From contig WFOJ01000209.1 of NCBI GenBank assembly GCA_015488125.1, positions 1 to 9,473 of the forward strand: a stretch of DNA of 9,473 nt, in the 5' to 3' direction. The stretch comes from Mariprofundaceae bacterium (lineage in GTDB: Bacteria; Pseudomonadota; Zetaproteobacteria; Mariprofundales; Mariprofundaceae). Below the pieces are notes generated by a model. It did not search any database. It had not been told where the DNA came from and saw only the letters and a list, made by a program, of their open reading frames with translations. The translations under genes and the position numbers were made by a program. Shown one piece after another: positions 1 through 6,371 of this stretch (positions are counted from its first letter, which is position 1; every line of letters begins with the position of its first letter).

Positions 1-2
1 CG

Positions 3-656
3 CTGGCCAATACGCTGCTCATCCTGCTGGCTGTGATTTTCCTGCTGCTTGAAGCCGTTGCCCTGCCGCACAAATGGGCTGCCATGGGCGAACATGCGCC
101 AAAACAGGCGCAATTTGAACAGTTTTTGAATAGTGTGAACCATTATCTGGCGATCAAGACATGGGTCAGCCTGGCTACTGGCACACTGGTGTATATCAGC
201 CTGTTGCTGGTTGGCGTGGATTATCCCTTGCTGTGGGCAGTGCTGGCCTTTTTGTTTAACTATGTGCCCAGTATTGGCTCGGTGATTGCCGCTGTTCCCG
301 CTGTATTGCTGGCACTGGTGCAGCTTGGCCCGCAGGCAGCACTGTGGACCACGCTGGCCTATACTGCCATCAACCTCATACTCGGCAATCTGATTGAACC
401 GCGTTACATGGGACGCGGCGTTGGCCTGTCAACGCTGGTTGTCTTCCTGTCATTGATCGTCTGGGGCTGGGTGCTGGGGCCTGTCGGCATGTTATTATCA
501 GTGCCCTTAACCATGATCCTCAAGCTTGCCCTGGAATCCTCACCACAGACTCGCTGGATGGCCATTCTTATCGGCCCGGATATCAAAACCCGGTCAAGCA
601 ACAGTGATATAATGCGTCAGCATCATCAAAAACCCGCTGATATGAATGGCGATTGA
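3..656 (+). CDS. AI-2E family transporter (PerM/YhhT-like), C-terminal part
   Basis: Polytopic inner-membrane protein of the AI-2E/PerM family, whose members are proposed exporters (autoinducer-2 or ion/proton-coupled transport); the substrate here cannot be told. The 5' end is outside the window and the frame is open from base 3. An internal ATG at 33 is not the true start, because the translation before it is already hydrophobic. About 217 residues are visible of a family that is usually 340-380 long. The family signature is plain: a long hydrophobic stretch, then NYVPSIGSVIAA, then GNLIEPRYMGRGVGLS followed by LVVFLSLIVWGW, GPVGMLLSVPLT. The tail after the last membrane segment is short, polar and poorly conserved. 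The gene ends 90 bases before the tRNA on the same strand, with no terminator seen between them. Family assignment is sure; substrate is not. Confidence 0.93.
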   Translation: MANTLLILLAVIFLLLEAVALPHKWAAMGEHAPKQAQFEQFLNSVNHYLAIKTWVSLATGTLVYISLLLVGVDYPLLWAVLAFLFNYVPSIGSVIAAVPAVLLALVQLGPQAALWTTLAYTAINLILGNLIEPRYMGRGVGLSTLVVFLSLIVWGWVLGPVGMLLSVPLTMILKLALESSPQTRWMAILIGPDIKTRSSNSDIMRQHHQKPADMNGD

Positions 657-699
657 TTCGACATCGGATGCTACCAGCAAGGTCTCTGCCGATATAGTG

Positions 700-727
700 T
701 TGACAGAAACATATTCGACCATAAAGT
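700..727 (+). promoter_or_regulatory. Probable sigma70 promoter of the tRNA-Glu gene
   Basis: A perfect -35 box TTGACA lies at 700-705 and a 4/6 -10 box TAAAGT at 722-727, with a 16-base spacer. A GC-rich discriminator (TCGGCCCGTCC) follows, as is usual for stringently controlled stable-RNA promoters. Transcription would start near 734, leaving a leader of roughly 10-12 bases before the tRNA. Confidence 0.6.
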
Positions 728-745
728 TCGGCCCGTCCAACGACG

Positions 746-822
746 GTCCCCATCGTCTAGTCGGCCTAGGACATCGCCCTTTCACGGCGGCAACAGGGGT
801 TCGAATCCCCTTGGGGACGCCA
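746..822 (+). tRNA. tRNA-Glu (anticodon UUC), CCA encoded
   Basis: The full cloverleaf can be drawn. The acceptor stem GTCCCCA (746-752) pairs with TGGGGAC (812-818). The anticodon stem TCGCC/GGCGG encloses the loop CTTTCAC, with anticodon TTC at 781-783. The T stem AGGGG/CCCCT encloses TTCGAAT. Discriminator G819 is followed by an encoded CCA at 820-822. The sequence is very close to enterobacterial tRNA-Glu. It is a single gene with its own promoter and terminator. No second copy of its 3' end occurs in the window, so there is no sign here of an element integrated at this tRNA. Confidence 0.98.
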
Positions 823-842
823 TACATCTGGTCTGTAAAGAG

Positions 843-871
843 GAGCTGCGAGAGATCGCAGCTCTTTTTTT
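843..871 (+). terminator. Intrinsic terminator of tRNA-Glu
   Basis: An 8-bp perfect stem, GAGCTGCG (843-850) with CGCAGCTC (857-864), has a 6-base loop and is followed at once by seven T residues (865-871). It lies 20 bases after the CCA end. Confidence 0.92.
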
Positions 872-1201
872 ATGCAGCTATTACCCGTAAAAACGTATCA
901 ACATCATAAAGTTGTAGGGAACTAACAAGTTTTTGCGATTGCTAACATAAGGGTCAGGCGATGTACTTCGCCCTGACTCGAATGCGGCCGGGGGGCACTC
1001 CCCCTCCCTCTCCCTCTTCAATGCATGCGCTCCGTGCATTGCGGGTGTTCTCCGGTCGCCCCTTCCTGATACCTTGACTTGCTGTGATGTATCCGGCTGC
1101 GCGAAAGTGAAAAGTCGTTGAACAACCATAGGAATATTTCCCCATTAGTATACAGTAAACCAGGCATTGAAGGACCTGCCAGGCATGTATAGCGTTTGTC
1201 C
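872..1201. other. Gene-free stretch with two hairpins and a pyrimidine tract
   Basis: No convincing gene was found in either strand. It holds an imperfect hairpin (GTCAGG-CGA near 954-961 with TCG-CCCTGAC near 968-977, one bulge). There is a C/T-rich run at about 992-1019, and a 7-bp inverted repeat CAATGCA (1019-1025)/TGCATTG (1035-1041). The octamer CCAGGCAT occurs twice at about 1160-1187. Minus-strand ORFs of 60-80 codons cross it but have arginine- and proline-rich compositions with no domain that I recognise. It may be the decayed remnant of a mobile element. Confidence 0.5.
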
Positions 1202-1368
1202 CTAGGAATCTCTCGGACTTTGATCAATCTACTACGAAAAATCGGATATTGGCCAAATTTTCGCCCTGTTTTTGTTAAATAGCGCTGCTACTTACCGCCA
1301 ACAGGTCGAATATTTGGCTCAATCCCGCTATTTCTCGTGACGGTTGCCAAAGTCCGACAGACTCCTAG
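1202..1368 (+). mobile_element. MITE-like element, copy 1 (non-autonomous IS derivative)
   Basis: A 167-bp element with imperfect terminal inverted repeats. The left end, CTAGGAATCTCTCGGACTTT, matches the reverse complement of the right end, CTAGGAGTCTGTCGGACTTT, at 18 of 20 positions. Weaker complementarity runs deep into both arms (CTACGAAAAA... against ...TTTCTCGTG), so the single strand could fold into a long imperfect hairpin. It is too short to encode a transposase. CTAG stands at both outer edges and could be a 4-bp target duplication or part of the inverted repeat. It is clearly related to 5906-6067 in the same orientation (both share ATCTACTACGAAAAA, CGGATATTGG, TTTTGTTAAATAGC, CGCCAACAGG and CCGCTATTTCTCGT). 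The parent IS family is not identified. Confidence 0.8.
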
Positions 1369-1400
1369 AGGGGAATCACATGTTGTGGAAATGTTGGATC

Positions 1401-1407
1401 AGGAAAG
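1401..1407 (+). promoter_or_regulatory. Ribosome binding site deciding the start of the GH9 protein
   Basis: AGGAAAG lies 8 bases before ATG 1416, and translation from 1416 begins with a well-formed signal peptide. A rival site, GAGGGG at 1368-1373, lies 6 bases before ATG 1380. Its first base is the last base of the MITE, so insertion of the element may have created an additional upstream start. The TTG at 1344 lies inside the MITE and is unlikely. Confidence 0.55.
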
Positions 1408-1415
1408 AACATCGA

Positions 1416-1991
1416 ATGCGGGATATCACGAAGGTGGGCTGCCTGTGGTTGTTCATGCTGTTGCTGCCGCAAGTTTCCCAGGCGGTTGTTGACAAGGTTA
1501 TTTACGATGACTACGCCAGTGTTTCCTTTTCACAAATGGATTTTTCCTGGGAAACATCGTTTTCACCGTATCAGGGCAATCATGCTATCGTCATCCAACC
1601 GGATTACTGGCACAGTCCCGCCCTGCGACTCGCTGCCGGGCGCACCGATTTTCGCCCTTATGATCTGATCGAATTCTTCATTCGTTCACCCTATGCACAG
1701 ATCTCCCCGCAGTTCTGGGCCTGGGACTACGCAGATTCCAACATCATTCAGCTTGATCAATATACGCAAGGCGGCGTGATCGATGCCACATGGCGCAAGG
1801 TCAGCATCCCGATTAAAAACATGATCAGCCCGGCGTTTGCCATGGATTCGGTGTTTCTCCTCGGTTTTAAGAATATGGTCAATCCCTATGCATTCTATAT
1901 TGACAATATCGTACGTACTGCGCAGCACCAGCACGCCACAGCTCATAGCATCAGAAACGCGTTCAGCACGAAGCATCACACTGAAGTTTAA
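1416..1991 (+). CDS. N-terminal portion of frameshifted GH9 protein: signal peptide plus carbohydrate-binding-like domain
   Basis: Secreted protein portion, 191 residues. From ATG 1416 it starts with a classical signal peptide (MRDITK, hydrophobic VGCLWLFMLLLP, then SQA as the likely signal peptidase I site). A domain of about 140 residues follows, rich in aromatic and beta-strand-like segments: VIYDDY, HAIVIQPDYWHSPALRL, LIEFFIRS, WRKVSIPI and FYIDNIVRT near its end. This layout resembles jelly-roll carbohydrate-binding or CIA30-like modules; the exact CBM family is not identified. After FYIDNIVRT (about 1894-1919) the translation turns into a His/Ala/Thr-rich tail up to the TAA, while the neighbouring frame picks up a sensible Ig-like domain. 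I therefore infer that this ORF and the next are one gene broken by a +1 shift. It overlaps the next ORF by 155 bases. An alternative start is ATG 1380. Confidence 0.75.
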   Translation: MRDITKVGCLWLFMLLLPQVSQAVVDKVIYDDYASVSFSQMDFSWETSFSPYQGNHAIVIQPDYWHSPALRLAAGRTDFRPYDLIEFFIRSPYAQISPQFWAWDYADSNIIQLDQYTQGGVIDATWRKVSIPIKNMISPAFAMDSVFLLGFKNMVNPYAFYIDNIVRTAQHQHATAHSIRNAFSTKHHTEV

Positions 1992-4900
1992 TGACTTTTC
2001 TCCCACTTTGACGCAGGCTGGCGTATATACCATTCAAAGTCCGGATGATCCGAACTACCAAACAGCACAGACGGCCAGTCGCGTCGGTGTGGATGCCCAG
2101 GCGGTTGGTACCGTCGATACCGGTATTCCAGGCCGGAATCCAAGCGGAACGATCAACGAATTTCGCCTGCATCTGCTGTTGCCGTGGCCCATGCAGGCAG
2201 GCAAACATTACACCATCAATTACCGTGATGTTCGCCGGGATAACGGCATTTATCCGACGCAGGCAACCACCACTATTGTTTATGATCCTACTATCGTGAA
2301 CGGTAGCGTGCAGGTCAATCAGATTGGTTATATGCCGCAAGCCCCCAAAATCGCCTTTGTTGGCAACTGGCTGGGCACGGCCGGCCCCATGCCGGTGGAT
2401 CAATACACTTTTCAACTGGTGGATGCCTACACGCAAACAGTCGTTTATCAGGGTAGCATCACACCGCGAGCCATGAACGATATGTGGAGTGGCAATGATG
2501 TGTTTGTTGCTGATTTTAGCAGTGTCATGCGGACGGGGCGCTATTATCTCAATGTCCCGGGAGTTGGTCGTTCCTACGCTTTCACCATTGCGCCGGATGT
2601 GTTGGATTCGGTATATCGCACCACCATGCGGGTGCTGTATCACAAACGCAATAGCGCCCTGGTACCGCCTTATGCCGATCCGGGAAGAGAGCGCCGAGGT
2701 GGCGTGCCAGCTCAAATGGATGGCGTGTTTGTACCGGATATGTATGCCAGCCCGCTGTACAATGGTGAGCAGATCGGTCAGTACAAGAAAATCGAACCCG
2801 GCTGGTTTGATGCTGGCGATCTGGGTGAGTATATCACCAATCAGTCGCAGGTATGGGGGGCTGTGTCTGCCGCCATGGACCTGGCCGCACCTGGCTCGTT
2901 TAAGGATGGCGAGCTGAATATTCCGGAAAGTGGCAACGGTATTCCCGATATTCTTGATGAGCTGGCCTGGGGCTCACGTTGGGCACTGAGTATGCAGGAC
3001 CAACGGGATGGCGGTGTGTATCGAACCATTTGCAGTGCTAGCTGGGATTATGTACCACCTTGGCAGGTGGCACAGCCGCGTTATATCTTTGAGAAAACAA
3101 CACCAGCTACCGCACAGTTTGCGGCGATGATGGCGATTTATTCGCGCCTCATTGCACCCTACGATGCCTATGCTGCCAGCACAGCCAGAACAGCTGCTAT
3201 ACGGGCATGGGATTTTGTGCAAACGCATGTGACTTGGCCTGCTGAAGGTTCACGCTATTACAATCCACCATCGGGAGGGTGTGGTGAATATCCGCTTTAC
3301 TCCTCGAAACCACCCAAATTATGGGCTGCCGCAGAACTGTATCGCCTGACGGGCGATGCTGTCTATCAGCAGGCTTTTGAATCCATTCTCAACACCACGC
3401 CTGTTGATGTTTCGGCATGGACTCTGGAGGATGTAACGAATGCTGCATGGGCGATGTTGATGAGTCAGCATGCTAACCGTGACCCCTATTTGACCCAGCA
3501 AGCACGCAATTTGATTATGATGGGAGCCAACATCACCCGATCTCGTATGAACAGTCATCCATTTTATTCCAGTAACCATCCATTCATGGGCTGGGTGGGC
3601 TGGCACAGCTTTTCCGGCTCGGTGATGGCTGTGCACAAATTGCTCATGGCTTACTATATCACTCACGATACAAATTTTCAGAGGCTCGCATGGATGAGTC
3701 CCAATATCGAGCTCGGCAGCAACCCGCAAAACCGCAGTTACATCACAGGCATTGGTTATAACGGCCCTGTGCATCCACTGGATCCTTCGGTTTATGATCC
3801 CTATGCCAGCTATATTCGCGGCGAGCCTGTGCCGGGTGTTACCTTTCATTTGCCTGGGTTTCGTCAGCCATACATCGCTGCCAACAATGCCTATTACCCT
3901 CCTGATCTGGTGGCGGGGCTAACGCCCGCCATGGATAACACATGGCGGCAAATTTACCCCATATTACGCCGCTATACAGATTCGAGCGCGCTGATTCCGA
4001 TGGCTGAACCGACAGTGCGCGAAGAGGCGCTCACGGGAACGGCATTTGCCTTGCTACGCAATGCCAATCTGCCTACACGGGTTTCAGCCACGGCATATCA
4101 TTGGCAGCCAGGACAGGAATATCGCGCCATTTCCATCGCTGATATTCCGCTGGCTGACGTGCCATTATTAAGTCCGGCGCGTATTACGGCTTTCGGTGCG
4201 AATGTCGCCCTGGCACCGCAGACCACACTCGCTGCCTTGACTCCGGAACAAGTAGGAGCAATTGCAGCGCCTGGGATGGCTCGTTGGGTAGGCCGGTTGA
4301 CGACGACGCAAAGACAGGGACTGACCATGGCGCAGGTTCGGGCTTTTACCAATGGAACGTTGTTTCTTGATTTGTTACCTGAACAGGTCCCCTGGATGAC
4401 GACTGCCAACCTCAGAACGCTCTATCCACACGCCTTGCCACTGAATAATGCCGCATGGATGCAGCAGTTAACTCTGCCGCAACTTCAAGAAATCCAGACA
4501 TGGCCGATCTGGAACTGGCAAACCAATTTAACAACAACGCAGAGGCGCTTGCTGGCCGGTACCCTGGTGGATACACAAGCGCCCGTTATCAATCTACCCT
4601 CTCCGCGCCTGACCATTGTAACGTCAACGAATGCCAGCATTCCAGTTGCCGATACCCGTATTCAGAACTGGCTGAATGCGGCAACAGCGACAGATAATAT
4701 TGCGCTGGCAGGGCGGCTGCATCACGATGCACCATACCATTTTGCGCCTGGTCAAACGGTTACCGTGACCTTTACAGCCATTGATATGGCAGGGCATACG
4801 ACAACTGCAACAGGCACGATTCAGGTAATCCTCGATCAACAGCCTCCCGTCATTACGCCGCCATCACCGATTACCGTGAAGGCGGTAGATGCTTATGGAA

Positions 4901-5796
4901 CACCAGCCAGTGACGCAATGATTGCCCGTTTTCTGGCCAGCGTGACCGCTTCGGACAATGTGGACACCGGGCTATCCATCAGCAACGATGCGCCATCGGT
5001 GTTTCCTCTGGGCGTCACTCGCGTAACATTCAATACATCGGATCGTGCGGGTAATGTGGCTACGCCTGTGAGTTCAACCGTCACCGTACAAAACCAGTCG
5101 GCGCCAACAGTTACACCGCCGGCCAATATCACTGTCGCAGCTGTGAATGCGGCAGGCACACCGGCAACCGACCCTTACATCAGGGCGTTTCTCAGAGGCG
5201 CCACAGCTGTTGATTTGCTCGGCAATCCCCTACCGGTTAGTAATAATGCACCAGCGCAGTTGCCGCTGGGAACCACAACGGTAACGTTCAGCGCCACGGC
5301 GGCAAATCATTACACAGGCACGGCCATGGCCACCATTACCGTCCGTGATTTAACGGCGCCAACTGTTACCGCGCCAGCGGCTATCAGCATCGTAGCTGTC
5401 GATGCTTATGGCAGGCCAGCGAGTGACCCCTATATCACCGCCTTTCTCAATGCCGCAACGGCCGTGGATAATGTTGATGGAGCAATCGCGCCGCATCATA
5501 ATGCGCCGGCACAATTTCCCATTGGTGTTACGCTTGTAACGTTTAGTGCCATGGACAGCTACGGTAATACCGGTACGGCAACAGCCAGCATCACCGTACA
5601 AAATCCAGCTACTCCGACTATTACACCAACGGCCAATGCGGCAACACCTGCTACTGGCGGTGGCTGTCAATTGAGCAATAACGAAACCGCCCCCATAGAT
5701 CCGGTTCTGCCGTTGCTACTTGTTTGTTCCCTTATCGCAATATGGAGAAAGCATGTAGTGATCAAAACAGTTAAGAAATGGAAAGAACAAACGTAG
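1837..5796 (+). CDS. Glycoside hydrolase family 9 (endoglucanase-type) protein with HYR repeats and CTERM anchor
   Basis: Large surface or secreted enzyme, 1319 codons from the nominal ATG; the first ~30 codons are out-of-frame overlap. Domains: Ig-like at 34-150; CelD_N-type Ig domain at 157-253 (VNQIGYMPQAPKIAFV... GRYYLNV); GH9 (alpha/alpha)6 barrel at about 258-742. In the GH9 part I see GWFDAGD (322-328, the Asp pair that acts as catalytic base), IPESGNGIPDILDE (362-375), GSNPQNRSYITGIG (627-640) with H646, and AEPTV with Glu724 as the likely acid. A linker of short LTxxQ helices covers 760-908. Four HYR/Ig-like repeats lie at about 914-998, 1003-1085, 1089-1170 and 1174-1255. The C-terminus is GGGC (1274-1277), a DPVLPLLLVCSLIAIW membrane segment and RK, like Cys-type CTERM sorting signals. 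The family hydrolyses beta-1,4-glucans; the substrate here is inferred. The true start is upstream through the frame break. Confidence 0.9.
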   Translation: MPWIRCFSSVLRIWSIPMHSILTISYVLRSTSTPQLIASETRSARSITLKFNDFSPTLTQAGVYTIQSPDDPNYQTAQTASRVGVDAQAVGTVDTGIPGRNPSGTINEFRLHLLLPWPMQAGKHYTINYRDVRRDNGIYPTQATTTIVYDPTIVNGSVQVNQIGYMPQAPKIAFVGNWLGTAGPMPVDQYTFQLVDAYTQTVVYQGSITPRAMNDMWSGNDVFVADFSSVMRTGRYYLNVPGVGRSYAFTIAPDVLDSVYRTTMRVLYHKRNSALVPPYADPGRERRGGVPAQMDGVFVPDMYASPLYNGEQIGQYKKIEPGWFDAGDLGEYITNQSQVWGAVSAAMDLAAPGSFKDGELNIPESGNGIPDILDELAWGSRWALSMQDQRDGGVYRTICSASWDYVPPWQVAQPRYIFEKTTPATAQFAAMMAIYSRLIAPYDAYAASTARTAAIRAWDFVQTHVTWPAEGSRYYNPPSGGCGEYPLYSSKPPKLWAAAELYRLTGDAVYQQAFESILNTTPVDVSAWTLEDVTNAAWAMLMSQHANRDPYLTQQARNLIMMGANITRSRMNSHPFYSSNHPFMGWVGWHSFSGSVMAVHKLLMAYYITHDTNFQRLAWMSPNIELGSNPQNRSYITGIGYNGPVHPLDPSVYDPYASYIRGEPVPGVTFHLPGFRQPYIAANNAYYPPDLVAGLTPAMDNTWRQIYPILRRYTDSSALIPMAEPTVREEALTGTAFALLRNANLPTRVSATAYHWQPGQEYRAISIADIPLADVPLLSPARITAFGANVALAPQTTLAALTPEQVGAIAAPGMARWVGRLTTTQRQGLTMAQVRAFTNGTLFLDLLPEQVPWMTTANLRTLYPHALPLNNAAWMQQLTLPQLQEIQTWPIWNWQTNLTTTQRRLLAGTLVDTQAPVINLPSPRLTIVTSTNASIPVADTRIQNWLNAATATDNIALAGRLHHDAPYHFAPGQTVTVTFTAIDMAGHTTTATGTIQVILDQQPPVITPPSPITVKAVDAYGTPASDAMIARFLASVTASDNVDTGLSISNDAPSVFPLGVTRVTFNTSDRAGNVATPVSSTVTVQNQSAPTVTPPANITVAAVNAAGTPATDPYIRAFLRGATAVDLLGNPLPVSNNAPAQLPLGTTTVTFSATAANHYTGTAMATITVRDLTAPTVTAPAAISIVAVDAYGRPASDPYITAFLNAATAVDNVDGAIAPHHNAPAQFPIGVTLVTFSAMDSYGNTGTATASITVQNPATPTITPTANAATPATGGGCQLSNNETAPIDPVLPLLLVCSLIAIWRKHVVIKTVKKWKEQT
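1911..1960 (+). other. Probable +1 frame break in the GH9 gene
   Basis: The frame used by the signal peptide and jelly-roll domain is sound up to about 1919 (...IDNIVRT), and the frame of the GH9 part is sound from about 1924 onward (STSTPQLIASE). Dropping one base around 1920-1923 (GCGCAGC context) would fuse them into ...VRTGSTSTPQLIAS..., giving a product of about 1,460 residues. The break may be a real mutation, which would make a pseudogene, or an assembly or sequencing error. There is no homopolymer and no classical slippery heptamer with a downstream structure, so programmed shifting is not favoured. Confidence 0.65.
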
Positions 5797-5905
5797 CCAG
5801 ACCTCTATTGGATCATAGCGCTTCGATGGATGCGCGTCTGTGATATAACAGGAGCGCCTTATGGGATGAAAAAGCTACACGGTTAGCTTCAAGGCGGAAG
5901 TTGCA

Positions 5906-6067
5906 CCAGGAGCCTGTCGAATGTTGGCGAATCTACTACGAAAAACCGGATATTGGCTAAATCTTCGCCCTATTTTGTTAAATAGCACCTATTCGCCGCC
6001 AACAGGCCGTATATTTACCTCAATTCCGCTATTTCTCGTAGATCACCAAAATCTGACAAACTCCTGG
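5906..6067 (+). mobile_element. MITE-like element, copy 2
   Basis: A 162-bp relative of the element at 1202-1368, same orientation, with roughly three quarters of the positions shared by eye. The left end, CCAGGAGCCTGTCGAATGTT, matches the reverse complement of the right end, CCAGGAGTTTGTCAGATTTT, at 15 of 20 positions. Its ends are more diverged from each other than those of copy 1. It lies about 110 bases after the stop of the GH9 gene. No transposase gene fits inside. The two copies bracket the GH9 gene as direct repeats about 4.7 kb apart. Confidence 0.78.
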
Positions 6068-6188
6068 GGGCCACCAAGATGCAACAAACAATTGCGGCGT
6101 TAGCCTGTGTTTGTCATGATATACCCGACATTCATCACCCCTTGATAGCCAAATTTTATTTATTTCCATATCATAATTTCGCCACAAA

Positions 6189-6217
6189 TTGAACTTTTCA
6201 ACTGATATCTATATGAA
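6189..6217 (+). promoter_or_regulatory. Candidate promoter of the RM operon
   Basis: TTGAAC (6189-6194) and TATGAA (6212-6217) are separated by 17 bases in an AT-rich context on the hsdM strand. Transcription would start near 6224, giving a leader of about 150 bases. The boxes are only moderate matches and the call rests on spacing and position. Confidence 0.35.
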
Positions 6218-6316
6218 TATCCTGGCATTTCAGGAGGTTTTTATTATAAACTGCAACACGGGAACGATGCAGATTGTCAGGCTTCATGCTCGGCATATGT
6301 TGTCATTTGCGTAATT

Positions 6317-6356
6317 TGTTGGCAAATTCGTTTCAAGGCGTAAGCTGTTGCCAACA
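6317..6356 (+). promoter_or_regulatory. 9-bp perfect inverted repeat just upstream of hsdM (possible operator)
   Basis: TGTTGGCAA (6317-6325) and TTGCCAACA (6348-6356) are perfect reverse complements. Their centres are 31 bp apart, about three helical turns, and the right arm ends 15 bases before the hsdM ATG. This fits either a dimeric or tetrameric repressor site or a leader hairpin that could reach the ribosome binding site. No regulator gene is visible, so the function is inferred from position only. Confidence 0.4.
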
Positions 6357-6371
6357 CAAGGGTGAGGACTT

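Larger units (their letters stand above)
6068..6371 (+). other. hsdM upstream region without a gene
   Basis: An AT-rich leader region between the MITE and hsdM. A possible ORF of 37 codons (6079-6192) has an unremarkable composition and no recognisable domain. A perfect Shine-Dalgarno-like AGGAGGT at 6232-6238 is followed by no start codon at a useful distance. The stretch also holds the candidate promoter and the inverted repeat listed separately. Confidence 0.5.

Noticed and set aside
746..871. tRNA-Glu as an integration site of a genomic island
   Set aside because: A repeat of the tRNA 3' end and an integrase would be expected. Neither is in the window, and the tRNA is followed by its own intact terminator.
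881..1227. Minus-strand ORFs of 63-82 codons
   Set aside because: Three overlapping minus-strand frames with Arg/Pro-rich, low-complexity translations, no good ribosome binding site and no recognisable domain. At most a remnant of a mobile element.
1963..4409. Large minus-strand and alternative-frame ORFs within the GH9 gene
   Set aside because: Shadows of the GH9 reading frame with His/Arg/Cys-rich, unstructured translations and no domain.
5872..5888. Hairpin AAGCTA/TAGCTT after the GH9 gene as a terminator
   Set aside because: Only a 6-bp AT-rich stem with no T-run after it; too weak to call.
6075..6110. GGCGTTAGCC resembling the end of an integron attC site
   Set aside because: No partner core site or attC-like second half at the expected distance, and no integrase or cassette layout nearby.
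6079..6192. Small plus-strand ORF of 37 codons just after MITE copy 2
   Set aside because: It has a G-rich stretch upstream, but the peptide has no recognisable features and the candidate hsdM promoter overlaps its end. It was not strong enough to call.
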